A stretch of 64,000 nt of DNA from Sphaerotilus mobilis (lineage in GTDB: Bacteria; Pseudomonadota; Gammaproteobacteria; Burkholderiales; Burkholderiaceae_C), in the NCBI RefSeq assembly GCF_004216565.1, contig NZ_SGWV01000007.1, forward strand, positions 496,001-560,000. Direction: 5' to 3'. Of the stretch, positions 15,372 to 25,201 are shown one piece after another (position 1 is the stretch's first letter; each line of letters opens with the position of its first letter). A program made the position numbers and the translations under genes. The notes under the pieces were generated by a model. The model did no database searches and was not told the origin of the DNA. It saw only the letters and a program-made list of their open reading frames with translations.

Positions 15372-17351
15372 ATGCGCATCCCACCAACGTCACGCCTGAG
15401 CACCTACACCGCCTTGCTGGCGCCGATCGCGGCACTGGCCGCCGGGCATGCCGGTGTCCTGACGCCGACGCTGGGTGGTGGCCTGCTGGCCGTCGCGGCG
15501 GCTGCACTGGCGGGCGTCTCGACCTGGGCGGCCGCACAGTCCGGCGCCCGCTCGGCCGCCACGCTGGAGGCCCTGCAGTCCGAGGCTGCCGCGCAGGCCG
15601 ACCAGCTGGTCACGCTGCAGGCCGCGCATGACGAACACGCCGATCGTGGTGACCAGCTGCAGCAGCTGATCGCCTGCTGCAGCAGCGCCATGGGCACCTG
15701 CCGCAGCGACGGCACGCTGGCGGTCGTCAGCCCGGCGCTGCAGGCCCTGCTTGACCAGGTGCATGCCCGCCGGCCCAGCGCATCGGCCCATGCCGGCGCT
15801 GAACGTGGCACCTGGGTGGGTCAGCGACTGAGCCAGCTGTTCGGCGGTGCGGGCGCACGCATCGACCTGGGCGCGGAGCGCCAGCACATCGAGGCCCACG
15901 GCCTGACGCTGGAACTGTCGCTCACGCCGATGCACGATGCTGCCGGCCAACGCGCCGGCCTGCTGTGCGAATGCCGCGACCTGACGGCCAGCCTGCGCGC
16001 ACAGGCTGAGTCGCAAGCCCGTGCCGCCACCGAACAGGCCGAGCGCGAAGCCGGCCTGCGCATCCGTCAGGCCCTCGACGCCGCCGCGATGCCGGTGCGC
16101 ATCGCCGATGCCGACGGCACCATCGTCTACCTCAACGATGCGCTGCGGCAGATCCTGCGCCGCGACGCCGCCGCCTTCCGCCAGGACCTGCCCGGCTTCG
16201 ACCCGGAGGCCGTGCTGGGCGCCTCGGTGGGCGTGTTCTACAAGGACCCGCAAGCGGCGGTGGCGCGCCTGCGCGGCCTGACCCAGCGGGTCCAGACCCG
16301 CATGGTGCTGGGCGGGCGGACCTACGAGGTCATCACCACGCCGGTGCGCGATGCCAGCGGCAAGACGCTGGGCAGCGTCGGCCAGTGGTCAGACCTGACC
16401 GACCAGCTGGCCGCCGAACAGGCCCTGACGACGCTCGCAGAAGCCGCCGCCGCTGGCGACTTCTCGGCCCGCGTGACCCTGACGCGCGCCGAAGGCTTCT
16501 ACCGCAGCCTGGGCGACATGCTCAACCGGGTGATGGACGGCGTCGGCCTGACGCTGGGCCAGGTGCGCGAGGCCGCTGCGCGGCTGTCGATCGCGGCCTC
16601 GCAGGTCAGTGGCACCTCGCAGTCGCTGGCCCAGTCGGCCTCGGAGCAGGCCGCCAGCATGGAAGAGACCAGCGCGTCGCTGCAAGAGATGTCGGGCAGC
16701 GTGGCCGACAACACCCGCAGCGCGCGACAGACCGATGAGATCGCCACCCGTGCGGCCCAGGAAGCGACCCAGGGCGGCAGCGCCGTGTTGCAGACCGTCG
16801 AGGCGATGAAGGCGATCGCCACGCGCATTTCCATCATCGACGACATCGCCTACCAGACCAATCTGCTGGCGCTCAACGCCGCCATCGAGGCCGCCCGGGC
16901 CGGTGACCACGGCAAGGGCTTTGCGGTCGTCGCCGCCGAGGTCCGCAAGCTGGCCGAACGCAGCCAGGTCGCCGCCCGCGAGATCGGCGAGCTGGCCAGC
17001 GACAGCGTCGGCATGGCCGAACAGGCCGGCGCGCTGCTGCAGCAGATGCAACCCTCGATCGCCCGCACCTCCACGCTGGTGCAGGACATCGCCCGCGCCT
17101 CGCAGTCGCAGGCCGATCAGGTCCACCAGCTGCATGCGGTGATGGACCAGGTCAGCCAGGCGACCCAGATCAGCGCCGCCTCCGCCGAGGAGCTGTCGGC
17201 CACCGCCGACGAACTCGACGACGAGGCCAGCCAGCTGCAGCACCTGATCTCGCAGTACCGCTTGAGCGCACCGCCCGCACCGGCCCCCGCCGCCAGCGGA
17301 CGCCGCAGCCCTTCATCCCAGACCCACAGCCCGCAAGCCGTGCGTGCCTGA
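15372..17351 (+). CDS. Methyl-accepting chemotaxis protein with PAS domains
   Basis: About 659 residues from ATG 15372; in-frame starts at 15354 and 15246 would add an Arg/Ser-rich stretch that looks non-coding. Two closely spaced TM segments at the N-terminus (about 12-55) leave no periplasmic sensor. At least one clear PAS domain follows ([17 protein letters not shown]..., residues about 235-350), with another PAS-like region before it. A HAMP-like segment (ADGRFSARV type) and the signalling domain with tip [22 protein letters not shown] complete it. Cytoplasmic PAS sensing suggests redox or oxygen taxis. It shares a 101-bp identical block with the next gene. Confidence 0.9.
   Translation: MRIPPTSRLSTYTALLAPIAALAAGHAGVLTPTLGGGLLAVAAAALAGVSTWAAAQSGARSAATLEALQSEAAAQADQLVTLQAAHDEHADRGDQLQQLIACCSSAMGTCRSDGTLAVVSPALQALLDQVHARRPSASAHAGAERGTWVGQRLSQLFGGAGARIDLGAERQHIEAHGLTLELSLTPMHDAAGQRAGLLCECRDLTASLRAQAESQARAATEQAEREAGLRIRQALDAAAMPVRIADADGTIVYLNDALRQILRRDAAAFRQDLPGFDPEAVLGASVGVFYKDPQAAVARLRGLTQRVQTRMVLGGRTYEVITTPVRDASGKTLGSVGQWSDLTDQLAAEQALTTLAEAAAAGDFSARVTLTRAEGFYRSLGDMLNRVMDGVGLTLGQVREAAARLSIAASQVSGTSQSLAQSASEQAASMEETSASLQEMSGSVADNTRSARQTDEIATRAAQEATQGGSAVLQTVEAMKAIATRISIIDDIAYQTNLLALNAAIEAARAGDHGKGFAVVAAEVRKLAERSQVAAREIGELASDSVGMAEQAGALLQQMQPSIARTSTLVQDIARASQSQADQVHQLHAVMDQVSQATQISAASAEELSATADELDDEASQLQHLISQYRLSAPPAPAPAASGRRSPSSQTHSPQAVRA
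16797..16897 (+). repeat. 101-bp block identical to 19788-19888
   Basis: The DNA encoding the receptor tip is identical for 101 bp in the two neighbouring chemoreceptor genes; similarity stays very high for about 80 bp more. Synonymous sites are identical too, which protein conservation does not explain, so recent gene conversion or duplication is likely. Confidence 0.9.
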
Positions 17352-17417
17352 CGGCCGCCCTGCTGGCTCGACGCGCCACCGTTCACACCTATTCCGCACC
17401 CCACTCGGGAGACCGCC

Positions 17418-20400
17418 ATGACCCAGACCCCCGCCACCCACCGCCCCCAGCGCCTGTTCGCGCCGGTGACCCCGCTGCTCCAGCGCATGACGCTGGGCGC
17501 CAAGTTCGCGCTGGTCACCACCGTGCTGACCGTGCCCTTGCTGGCCCTGCTGGGTGCCATGGTGGTCAAGCAGAACGCCGACCTCGACTACACCCGCGGC
17601 GAACTGGCGGCCACGCCGCTGGCCAATGAGTTGATCGACGCGGCCGACCCGGTTCGGGCCTTCCGCTCGGCCCTCAAGCTGGCGGCCAGCAAGGTCGACG
17701 GCGCCGAGACGCTGGTGGAGGGCCGTCGCCAGCAGCTCGCGGCCGACCTGGCCATGATCGACAAGGCCGTGGCCAGTTCGGAAGCGGCGGCTCACCCCGA
17801 GTTCGCAAGCCTCTGGAAGGACACCCGCACGCAGATCGAGCAGTTCACGCGCCTGAACGGCCAGACCGACCCGACCCTGCTGGACGCGGCGTACAACACG
17901 CTGGCCGGGCAGTTGGCGACGTTGACACACGGCGTGCTGGACCGTTCGGGCGTGCTGCTCGAACCCGAGGCCGGCCCCTACTTCCTGCAGGACGCCGCCT
18001 TCAACCGCATCGTGCCCTTCCTGGACGCCTTGGCCATGCTGCGCGACGCCGCCATCCACCCGGTCGCCGCCGGTCAGGTCGATGCCGCCGACGTGGCCCG
18101 GATCGAGGCCATCAGCCATGAGCTGAGCACGACGGAAGAGGGCCTCAAGCGTGCCATGGCCGCCTACGAGCGCAACGGCCTGAGCGCCCCCGAGGGCTGG
18201 ACCGAAGCGATGACCGCCGTCGACGGCTTCAAGGCCAAGGTCCGGCAGATGGCCGTGGTCGGGCCGACGCGGGTGGACCCGAACGCGCTGTTCGACGCCA
18301 GCAACATGGTGCAGGAGAAGATCTTCGCGTTCCACGATGCGGCCGTCACCAGCCTGAACGAGCAACTGCAGGGCCGCGTCGAGCGTATCAGCCGCGAGCG
18401 CATGACCATGATCGGCCTGTCGGCCGCTGGCCTGCTGGCCGCGCTCTACCTCTACAGCGCGACGGTCGGCTCGATCCGCCGCTCGGCCCGCCTGCTGCGT
18501 GAGGACGCCGGCCGCATCGCCGTCGGTGCGCTGGACCAGCCGGTCCACAGCAGCGGCCGCGACGAGTTCGCGCAGATCGCGCAATCCTTCGAACAGGCCC
18601 GCCACACCCTGACCCAGCTGATCGGCGAGATGAACCGCATGGCGGCCGAGCATGAGGCGGGCGACATCGACGTCAAGATCGACGCCCAGCGCTACCAGGG
18701 CGACTACGCCCGCATGGCCAGTGGCATCAACGGCATGGTGGCCGGTCACCTGGGCACGCAGCTGCAAGCGCTGGGTGTCGTGCAGGCCTTCGGCGAGGGT
18801 GACTTCGACATGCCGCTGGCCACCTTCCCCGGCAAGAAGCGTTTCGTCAACGAGGCCATCGAGCCGGTGCGCGAACGCCTGCGCGAGGCCGCTGCTGCGG
18901 CGGCCGAGAACCTGCGCATCCGCATGGCGCTGGACGGCGTGCCCAGCGCCGTGCTGATCGCCGACGGCGACGGCGTGATCCGCTACAACAACGATGCCGG
19001 CCGCTCGCTGCTGGCCCGCATCGAGCCGGACCTGCGCAGCCAGCTGCCGAACTTCGAGGCCAGCCGCCTGGTCGGCCAGAGCTACGACGTCTTCCACGCC
19101 GACCCGGTGGCGCAACGCCGGCTGATCGAGAACCTGCGGGCCACCGAGCGCCGCCAGTGGACGGTTGGCAAGGTCACGGTCGCGCTGGCCACCAGCCCGA
19201 TCGCCGATGCGAACGGACGGCGTGTCGGCACGGTCTTCGAATGGACCGATCGCACCGAGGAGGTCAAGCTCGAAGAGGCCGTCACCCAGGTGGTGCAAGG
19301 TGCCGCCCGCGGCGACTTCGCCAACCGCATCGACACGGCCAGCGCCACCGGCTTCTACAAGACGCTGGGCGACGGCATCAACACGGTGGTCAGCACGACC
19401 GAGACCAACCTCAACGTCTTCAGCGATGCGCTGACCCGCATCTCCGATGGCGACCTGAGCCGCACAGTCGAGGGCGAGTTCGAGGGCATCTTCGAACGCC
19501 TGCAGGGTGACCTGAACCAGATGATTGCGCAGCTGGTCACGACCATCGCGCAAGTCAATGCGGCCAGCCAGTCGCTGACCGCTGCGGCCAACCAGGTGTC
19601 GAGCACCTCGCAGTCGCTGTCGCAGTCGGCCTCCGAGCAAGCCGCGAGCATCGAGCAGACCAGCGCCTCGCTGCAGGAGATGGCGTCGTCGGTCAAGCAG
19701 AACGCCGACAACGCCCACATCACCGACGGCATGGCGACCCAGGCCGCCCGTGAGGCCGGTGACGGCGGCAGTGCTGTGGCCCGCACGGTCGAGGCGATGA
19801 AGGCGATCGCCACGCGCATTTCCATCATCGACGACATCGCCTACCAGACCAATCTGCTGGCGCTCAACGCCGCCATCGAGGCCGCCCGTGCCGGCGACCA
19901 CGGCAAGGGCTTCGCGGTCGTTGCCGCCGAGGTCCGCAAGCTGGCCGAACGCAGCCAGGTCGCGGCACAGGAGATCGGCCAGCTGGCCGGCTCCAGCGTG
20001 ACCATGGCAGAAAAGGCCGGCTCGCTGCTCTCGCAGATGGTGCCCTCGATCAACAAGACCAGCGAGCTGGTGCAGGAGATCGCGGCCGCCTCGGGCGAAC
20101 AGGCCGAGAGCGTCACGCAGATCAACGCCGCGATGGAACACGTCAACGGCTCGACCCAGCAGAACGCATCGGCGGCCGAAGAGCTGTCGGCCACCGCCGA
20201 GGAGCTGTCGGCCCAGGCCACGCAGTTGCAGGAGCTGATGGCCTTCTTCCGGCTGCAGTCCGATGCCATGGCGCAGGCAGGCGTTGCCCCGACGCCGGTC
20301 AAGGCCCGCCGGCACAGCCCGGCAGCGGTCGCCAGCGCACCGCCGGCCTCGGCACGGCCGCGCAAGGCGGCGTCGGGCGCAACGTCGAGCATGTCGTCCA

Positions 20401-20492
20401 ACACGTCGTCCAGCACGTCCGCACGCTCGGCCGGTGGCTCGTCCGTCACCTGGGCCGACGTGATCGACGAAGCTGCCTTCACGCGCTTCTAA
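17418..20492 (+). CDS. Large methyl-accepting chemotaxis protein (periplasmic sensor, HAMP, PAS)
   Basis: A 1024-residue protein with GGAG before the ATG. TM1 is at about 30-50 and TM2 at about 334-352. Between them is a helical, roughly 280-residue periplasmic sensor resembling nitrate/nitrite-sensing (NIT-like) or four-helix types; the ligand is unknown. HAMP-like units (about 355-480), a PAS domain ([23 protein letters not shown], about 500-610), another HAMP-like unit and the signalling domain follow. The C-terminus is a Ser/Ala/Pro-rich linker ending [15 protein letters not shown]. No CheR-docking xWxxF pentapeptide is present. Confidence 0.9.
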   Translation: MTQTPATHRPQRLFAPVTPLLQRMTLGAKFALVTTVLTVPLLALLGAMVVKQNADLDYTRGELAATPLANELIDAADPVRAFRSALKLAASKVDGAETLVEGRRQQLAADLAMIDKAVASSEAAAHPEFASLWKDTRTQIEQFTRLNGQTDPTLLDAAYNTLAGQLATLTHGVLDRSGVLLEPEAGPYFLQDAAFNRIVPFLDALAMLRDAAIHPVAAGQVDAADVARIEAISHELSTTEEGLKRAMAAYERNGLSAPEGWTEAMTAVDGFKAKVRQMAVVGPTRVDPNALFDASNMVQEKIFAFHDAAVTSLNEQLQGRVERISRERMTMIGLSAAGLLAALYLYSATVGSIRRSARLLREDAGRIAVGALDQPVHSSGRDEFAQIAQSFEQARHTLTQLIGEMNRMAAEHEAGDIDVKIDAQRYQGDYARMASGINGMVAGHLGTQLQALGVVQAFGEGDFDMPLATFPGKKRFVNEAIEPVRERLREAAAAAAENLRIRMALDGVPSAVLIADGDGVIRYNNDAGRSLLARIEPDLRSQLPNFEASRLVGQSYDVFHADPVAQRRLIENLRATERRQWTVGKVTVALATSPIADANGRRVGTVFEWTDRTEEVKLEEAVTQVVQGAARGDFANRIDTASATGFYKTLGDGINTVVSTTETNLNVFSDALTRISDGDLSRTVEGEFEGIFERLQGDLNQMIAQLVTTIAQVNAASQSLTAAANQVSSTSQSLSQSASEQAASIEQTSASLQEMASSVKQNADNAHITDGMATQAAREAGDGGSAVARTVEAMKAIATRISIIDDIAYQTNLLALNAAIEAARAGDHGKGFAVVAAEVRKLAERSQVAAQEIGQLAGSSVTMAEKAGSLLSQMVPSINKTSELVQEIAAASGEQAESVTQINAAMEHVNGSTQQNASAAEELSATAEELSAQATQLQELMAFFRLQSDAMAQAGVAPTPVKARRHSPAAVASAPPASARPRKAASGATSSMSSNTSSSTSARSAGGSSVTWADVIDEAAFTRF
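19788..19888 (+). repeat. 101-bp block identical to 16797-16897
   Basis: Second copy of the identical receptor-tip sequence; the copies are 2991 bp apart in direct orientation and could recombine to delete or fuse the two receptors. Confidence 0.9.
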
Positions 20493-20494
20493 GT

Positions 20495-20515
20495 CCTGAG
20501 CCCTGAGCCCTGAGC
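20495..20515 (+). repeat. Three tandem copies of a 7-bp unit (CCTGAGC)
   Basis: Three exact 7-bp repeats lie between the receptor stop and cheW, with a fourth diverged copy after them. They look like a slippage product in a short intergenic spacer; no function is evident. Confidence 0.7.
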
Positions 20516-20564
20516 CCGTATCCCGAGCCTTGATCCCTGACACCACCCGACCGGAGCGACGCCC

Positions 20565-21176
20565 ATGAGCGCCACCATGTCCCCCGATGGCCAAGAACCG
20601 ACCGGCCAGCTGCTGCGCCTGGCCCTGGGCGACCAGCGCTACGCGGTCGCGATCGAACAGGTGCGCGAGATCCTCAAACTGACCTCGATGACCGCCCTGC
20701 CCCTGATGCCGGCCTTTGTCTGCGGCGTGATGAACCTGCGTGGCGCGGTCGTGCCGGTGATCGACCTGGCGGCCCGGCTGGGCCTGGGTCGCGCCACCCG
20801 CAGCCGGCGCAGCTGCGTCGTGATCGTGGAAAGCCATGACGAGCAGAGCCAGCGGCCGCAGACCCTGGGCCTGCTGGTCGACGCGGTCCACGAAGTGGCC
20901 GATGCACCTGCCGGCGGACTCGAAGCGGTGCCCCCGCTGGGGACCGCCATCTCCGCCCACTACATGGCCGGCTATGCACGCCTGCGCGGCGAGGTCACGC
21001 CCGTGCTGGCACTGGCACAGGTGCTCGACGAGGCCTCGATCGGTGCGGAGATCAGCGCCCATGCACAGCCGGTGCATGCGCAGTCTCACCTGGCGCCGAG
21101 CGCGCAGGGTCATGCACATGCGCACGCACATGCGCACGCACATGCTCAAGCCCACGCCACGAGGCTCACCGCATGA
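20565..21176 (+). CDS. cheW: Coupling protein CheW with His-rich tail
   Basis: A 203-residue protein with a GGAG-type ribosome-binding site. The CheW/SH3-like fold covers about residues 14-160 (LALGDQRYAVAIEQVREIL, GVMNLRGAVVPVIDL). It bridges CheA and chemoreceptors. The C-terminal 35 residues are unusual: alternating His and Ala (HAHAHAHAHAHAQAHA), encoded by a 12-bp tandem repeat at 21116-21145. Such a tail could bind Ni, Zn or Cu, or be a neutral slippage product. Its stop overlaps cheR (ATGA). Confidence 0.93.
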   Translation: MSATMSPDGQEPTGQLLRLALGDQRYAVAIEQVREILKLTSMTALPLMPAFVCGVMNLRGAVVPVIDLAARLGLGRATRSRRSCVVIVESHDEQSQRPQTLGLLVDAVHEVADAPAGGLEAVPPLGTAISAHYMAGYARLRGEVTPVLALAQVLDEASIGAEISAHAQPVHAQSHLAPSAQGHAHAHAHAHAHAQAHATRLTA

Positions 21177-21985
21177 GCCTGTCACAAGGTTCCTTCGACG
21201 CGGTCGCCGGCCTGTTCGAGAAGGTCTCGGGCATCCGGCTGGTGGCCGCCAAGAAGCCGCTGGTCGAAGGTCGACTGCAGCGCCTGGCGCAGCAGGCCGG
21301 CCATGCCCGTCTGGACGACTATGTGCACCAGCTGATGCACGCCGCCTCGGCCGAGGAGATCACCCGCGTAGTCGACAAGCTGACCACCAACGAGACCTAC
21401 TTCTTCCGCGAACCGCAGCACTATGACCACCTCAAGGCCCAGTTGCCGACGCTGCTGAACCTGCTGGCCGGCCAGCCGCTGCGGGTCTGGAGCGCGGCCA
21501 GCTCGTCGGGCGAGGAGGCCTACAGCCTGGCCATGCTGCTGGACGAGGAACTGGGCGACCAGACGCGCTGGGAGATCGTCGGCACGGACCTGTCAACCCA
21601 GATGGTCCAGCACGGCAAGCGCGCGCTCTACACCCTGGACCGCGCGCGCAACCTCAGCCCGGCGCGGCTGAAGCGCCATTGCCTGCGCGGCACCGGTGAG
21701 TACGAGGGCCATGTGCTGGTGCAGCGTCACCTGCGTGAGCACGTCAACTTCGGTGCCGCCAACCTGATGCGTGAGCTGCCGCGCACGCTCGGCCGCTTCG
21801 ACGTGATCTTCCTGCGCAACGTGCTGATCTACTTCGACCCCCCCGCCAAGGCCGCCATCGTGCGGCGTGTGCTGGGCCAGCTCAAGCCTGATGGACTGCT
21901 GTACACCGGCCATGCTGAATCCCTCGCCAACCTCGACGTCCCGGTCCGATCGGTCGCCACGGCCGTCTATGCACACGCGACGTGA
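21173..21985 (+). CDS. cheR: Chemoreceptor methyltransferase CheR
   Basis: A 270-residue protein. The N-terminal helical domain (residues about 5-75, ending TTNETYFFREPQH) and the SAM-dependent methyltransferase domain (WSAASSSGEEAYSLAM as the SAM motif, VIFLRNVLIYFD later) match CheR. It methylates glutamates on the chemoreceptors. The SAM loop reads AASSSGEE where most family members have AGCSTGEE, a mild variation. The start overlaps cheW by four bases, so the two are probably translationally coupled. Confidence 0.93.
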   Translation: MSLSQGSFDAVAGLFEKVSGIRLVAAKKPLVEGRLQRLAQQAGHARLDDYVHQLMHAASAEEITRVVDKLTTNETYFFREPQHYDHLKAQLPTLLNLLAGQPLRVWSAASSSGEEAYSLAMLLDEELGDQTRWEIVGTDLSTQMVQHGKRALYTLDRARNLSPARLKRHCLRGTGEYEGHVLVQRHLREHVNFGAANLMRELPRTLGRFDVIFLRNVLIYFDPPAKAAIVRRVLGQLKPDGLLYTGHAESLANLDVPVRSVATAVYAHAT

Positions 21986-22574
21986 ACACGCCCATCGGCG
22001 TGCCCATCTGCAGGGTCATCAGCAGGGCCACCCGCAGGGCCGGGCGTCTCATGCGCTGAGCGCCCAGGCGGTCGCCCGCCTGCCCGTCGGCGTGGTGGCG
22101 CGCGCCCAGCCCGGCTCGGACCTGCTCTTGATGCCCGGCCAGCTCTACTTCGGCAACCAGCCCGCGTCGCTGCGCACCCTGCTGGGATCGTGTGTGGCGA
22201 TCACGCTGTGGCACCCGCTGCGCCACATCGGCGGCATGTGCCACTACTTGCTGCCCGAGCGCAGCGGCATCGAACACACGTTGCGCGACGGTCGCTACGC
22301 CGCCGAGGCGGTGGCGCTGCTGCTGGAGGCGATCGCCCATGTCGGCACTCGCCCGGACGAGTACCACGCCCACCTCTACGGCGGCGCGGACACCTTGCCC
22401 GATCACCTCGCGCACAAGCCCAACATCGGCGTGCGCAACATCGAGATCGGCTGGGAGCTGGTCGACCGCCACGGCTTTCAGTTGATGGGCGTGGACGTCG
22501 GCGACGACGTGCCGCGCAGCGTGCGGCTGGACATGCGCAGCGGCGAGGTGCTGATGAGACGTTCCGAACGTTGA
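21969..22574 (+). CDS. cheD: Chemoreceptor glutamine deamidase CheD
   Basis: About 201 residues from ATG 21969, overlapping cheR by 17 bp. The core has the CheD signature [13 protein letters not shown] with catalytic Cys75, and GGMCHYLLP with catalytic His92. It deamidates receptor glutamines to glutamates and in some systems aids CheC-type phosphatases, which are not seen here. The first 30 residues are His/Arg/Gln-rich (eight His) and not part of the fold; a GTG start further in is possible. That would also remove the cheR overlap. Confidence 0.9.
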   Translation: MHTRREHAHRRAHLQGHQQGHPQGRASHALSAQAVARLPVGVVARAQPGSDLLLMPGQLYFGNQPASLRTLLGSCVAITLWHPLRHIGGMCHYLLPERSGIEHTLRDGRYAAEAVALLLEAIAHVGTRPDEYHAHLYGGADTLPDHLAHKPNIGVRNIEIGWELVDRHGFQLMGVDVGDDVPRSVRLDMRSGEVLMRRSER

Positions 22575-22629
22575 AGACCGTCACAAGACCACTCGTTCAC
22601 ACGCTTTGGGAACCAGGGAAGTACCCAGC

Positions 22630-23739
22630 ATGACCCCCATCCGGACCATGATCGTCGACGACTCCGCCGTCGTCCGCAAACACCTGTCGGACCTGCTGAC
22701 CCAGGCCGGCATCGAGGTCATCGCGACCGCCTCCGACCCGCTCTTCGCGCTGCCCAAGATGCGCGCCGACTGGCCCGACGTTCTGGTGCTGGACGTCGAG
22801 ATGCCGCGCATGGACGGCATCAGCTTCTTGCGCCAGCTGATGGCCGAACGGCCCACCCCGGTGGTGATGTGTTCGACGCTGACCGAGGCCGGCTGCGAGA
22901 CCACGCTGCAGGCCATGGCCGCCGGCGCGGTCGGCTTCGTCACCAAGCCAAGGATCGGCCTGCGCAACTTCCTGGAAGACGCCAGCAACGGCCTGGTCGA
23001 GGCCGTGCGCGCGGCCGCCCAGGCCAATCTGCGGGCGGTGCGTGCGGCCATGCCACGCGCACCGGCCCCGGCTGCAGCGGCAGGTCTGCGGGCGTCGGCG
23101 CGGCCTGCGCCGCCCCCGCCCGCAGCACCGACCGGCGCGATGGCTCGCACCACCGACCGCGTCATCGCGATGGGCCTGTCGACCGGCGGCGTGCAGACGC
23201 TGGAGAAGATCCTGCGCGAGCTGGCCCGCACGGTGCCGGGCATCGTCATCGTCCAGCACATGCCGGCCAACTTCACCGCCAGCTTCGCCGCCCGGCTGGA
23301 CCGCATCTGCCAGGTCGAGGTGCTGGAAGCGCGCGACGGCGAGCGCGTCTTCAACGGCCGCGTGCTGATCGCACCGGGCGGGCGCCACATGCGCCTCAAG
23401 CGCAGCGGCGCGCAGTACGTGGTCGAGGTGCTGGACGGCCCGTTGATCAACCACCACCGACCGTCGGTGGACGTGCTGTTCCGCTCGGTCTCCCAGGTGG
23501 CTGGCGCCAACGCGGTCGGCCTGGTGCTGACCGGCATGGGCGACGACGGCGCGCGCGGCCTGCTGGAGATGCGCAAGGCCGGTGCCCTCACCGCCGCCCA
23601 GGACGAGGCCACGTCCATCGTCTACGGCATGCCGCGCGAAGCGGTGCGCCTGGGCGGCACCGACACCCAGCTCGCGCTCGATGACATCGCGCCCTGGTTG
23701 CAGCGGCTGGACGTGCCCCACGGACGTGTGATGGCCTGA
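22630..23739 (+). CDS. cheB: Chemotaxis protein-glutamate methylesterase CheB
   Basis: A 369-residue protein. The receiver domain has phospho-acceptor D55 ([10 protein letters not shown]). After an Ala/Pro-rich linker (about 138-172) comes the methylesterase domain with catalytic S184 (GLSTGG), H210 (VQHMPANF) and D306 (GMGDDGARG). It removes methyl groups from receptors when phosphorylated by CheA. ATG 22630 has AGGGAAG upstream; an in-frame TTG at 22606 was rejected. Last gene of the che operon. Confidence 0.95.
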   Translation: MTPIRTMIVDDSAVVRKHLSDLLTQAGIEVIATASDPLFALPKMRADWPDVLVLDVEMPRMDGISFLRQLMAERPTPVVMCSTLTEAGCETTLQAMAAGAVGFVTKPRIGLRNFLEDASNGLVEAVRAAAQANLRAVRAAMPRAPAPAAAAGLRASARPAPPPPAAPTGAMARTTDRVIAMGLSTGGVQTLEKILRELARTVPGIVIVQHMPANFTASFAARLDRICQVEVLEARDGERVFNGRVLIAPGGRHMRLKRSGAQYVVEVLDGPLINHHRPSVDVLFRSVSQVAGANAVGLVLTGMGDDGARGLLEMRKAGALTAAQDEATSIVYGMPREAVRLGGTDTQLALDDIAPWLQRLDVPHGRVMA

Positions 23740-23745
23740 TCAACC

Positions 23746-23761
23746 GGGCCGCGAGCGGCCC
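23746..23761 (+). terminator. Possible terminator hairpin after cheB
   Basis: A GC-rich hairpin, GGGCCG/CGGCCC, lies 6 bp after the cheB stop. A run of five T follows only about 22 bp later, so it is a weak intrinsic terminator at best. Confidence 0.3.
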
Positions 23762-23791
23762 GTCCCGGGCGCGGCTAAACTGGTTTTTGGG

Positions 23792-23861
23792 TGCCCAGGC
23801 GCGGGAGCGTCGGGGCAGGTTGTCGCGAAGGTCGGGCCGCCTCGCGGACCTCACCTTGCCC
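23792..23861 (+). promoter_or_regulatory. Structured leader with two mutually exclusive stems before the antiporter-like gene
   Basis: GGGCA (23813-23817) can pair with TGCCC upstream (23792-23796). As part of GGGCAGGT (23813-23820) it can instead pair with ACCTTGCCC downstream (23853-23861), which abuts the start codon at 23869. A nested CGCGA/TCGCG stem (23824-23828 with 23842-23846) supports the long form. The arrangement would expose or hide the start region, as in riboswitches. It is by-eye folding only; no known riboswitch consensus was recognised. Confidence 0.35.
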
Positions 23862-23868
23862 AGGCCCC

Positions 23869-25170
23869 ATGACCCCCACCACGATCGACCTGATCGCCGC
23901 CCTGCTCTTTGGCATCGCGGTCCTCCACACCTTCGCCGCCAAGCTGTTCGAGCGCCTCGCGCACCGCTCGCCACGCCATGCCGGGCTGCTGCACCTGCTC
24001 GGCGAGGTCGAGGTGGTGTTCGGCTTCTGGGCCATGGTGCTGGTCCTGGTGATGGCCCTGATCGCGGGCGGCGACGCGGCGCTCGGCTACGCCGAATCGC
24101 GCAACTACACCGAGCCCTTGTTCGTCTTCGTCGTGATGGTGGTGGCGGCCTCGCGCCCGGTGCTGCAGGCCGTGCTGTGGGTCGTGGCCGCGACGGCGCG
24201 CCTGTTGCCCCTGCCGACGCCCTTGGCCAGCGCCTGGCTGGGCCTGGCGGCCGTGCCGCTGCTTGGCTCGCTGATCACCGAACCGGCGGCGATGACGCTG
24301 GCCGCGCTGCTGCTCGCGCCGCTGGTGTTCAGGCCCGGCATGCCGGAGCGGCTCAAGTACTTCGCGCTCGGCGTCTTGTTCGTCAACGTCTCGATCGGCG
24401 GCACGCTGACCTCTTACGCCGCGCCGCCGGTGCTGATGGTCGCGGCCACCTGGCAATGGGACAGCGCCTTCATGCTGGCGACCTTCGGCTGGAAGGCCGC
24501 GCTCGCGGTGCTGGTCAATGCGACGCTGGCCGCGCTGCTGCTGCGGCCCCATCTGGTCACGGCCAACGTCAAGGCCAAGGTCAGCGACGACGGGGCCGAT
24601 GCGGGCACCGATGCGGGCACCGATGCAGGGACCCCACCCGTGCCATGGACCGTGATCGCCGTGCACTTGGGGCTGCTGGCCGGCGTGGTGATGCTGGCGC
24701 ACCACCCGGTGGCCTTCCTGGCGCTGTTCCTGCTGTTCCTGGGTTTCACGCAGGCCTATGAACGCCACCAGTCGCCGCTGATCCTCAAGGAGGCCCTGCT
24801 GGTGGGCTTCTTCCTGGCTGGGCTGGTGGTGCTCGGCGGCCTGCAGCGCTGGTGGCTGCAGCCCATCGTGTCGAGCCTTGAGCCGCTGGCGCTGTTCTTC
24901 GGCGCGCTGGGTCTGACGGCGCTGACGGACAACGCGGCCCTGACCTACCTCGGCTCGCTGATCACCGGCATCGACGACACGTCGAAGTACATGCTGGTCG
25001 CCGGTGCCGTCGCCGGGGGCGGCCTGACGGTGATCGCCAACGCACCGAATCCGGCCGGCGTCGCCTTGCTCAAGCGCGGCTTCGACGACGGCTCGATCGG
25101 CGCGGTCGGCCTGCTGCTGGGCGCGGCCGCGCCGACCGCCGTGGCCGCAGCGGCGTTCCTGCTGTTGTGA
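23869..25170 (+). CDS. Putative Na+/H+ antiporter-family membrane protein
   Basis: A 433-residue protein with about 11-12 TM segments and no signal peptide. It resembles the putative Na+/H+ antiporter family of the ion-transporter superfamily; recognisable parts are GSLITEPAAMTLAALLL, GGTLTSYAAPPVLMVA and GLTALTDNAALTYLGSLI, with IANAPNPAGVALL near the end. The paired re-entrant-like, Pro/Asn-rich motifs suggest an inverted-repeat transporter. The ATG at 23869 was chosen over an in-frame upstream start. The central cytoplasmic loop carries three copies of a DAGT repeat. Substrate is unproven. Confidence 0.7.
   Translation: MTPTTIDLIAALLFGIAVLHTFAAKLFERLAHRSPRHAGLLHLLGEVEVVFGFWAMVLVLVMALIAGGDAALGYAESRNYTEPLFVFVVMVVAASRPVLQAVLWVVAATARLLPLPTPLASAWLGLAAVPLLGSLITEPAAMTLAALLLAPLVFRPGMPERLKYFALGVLFVNVSIGGTLTSYAAPPVLMVAATWQWDSAFMLATFGWKAALAVLVNATLAALLLRPHLVTANVKAKVSDDGADAGTDAGTDAGTPPVPWTVIAVHLGLLAGVVMLAHHPVAFLALFLLFLGFTQAYERHQSPLILKEALLVGFFLAGLVVLGGLQRWWLQPIVSSLEPLALFFGALGLTALTDNAALTYLGSLITGIDDTSKYMLVAGAVAGGGLTVIANAPNPAGVALLKRGFDDGSIGAVGLLLGAAAPTAVAAAAFLLL
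24598..24633 (+). repeat. Three tandem 12-bp repeats in the antiporter loop
   Basis: Three in-frame copies of a 12-bp unit (GATGCGGGCACC and a variant) encode DAGT-DAGT-DAGT in the hydrophilic central loop. This would be length-variable between strains. Confidence 0.85.
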
Positions 25171-25201
25171 CGGCTCGGGCTGGCTGGCAGCGCCGAGACC
25201 G

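Noticed and set aside
17313-21185. A 1290-codon open frame on the minus strand
   Set aside because: It is antisense to a chemoreceptor, cheW and the start of cheR, with low-complexity translation; a base-composition artefact.
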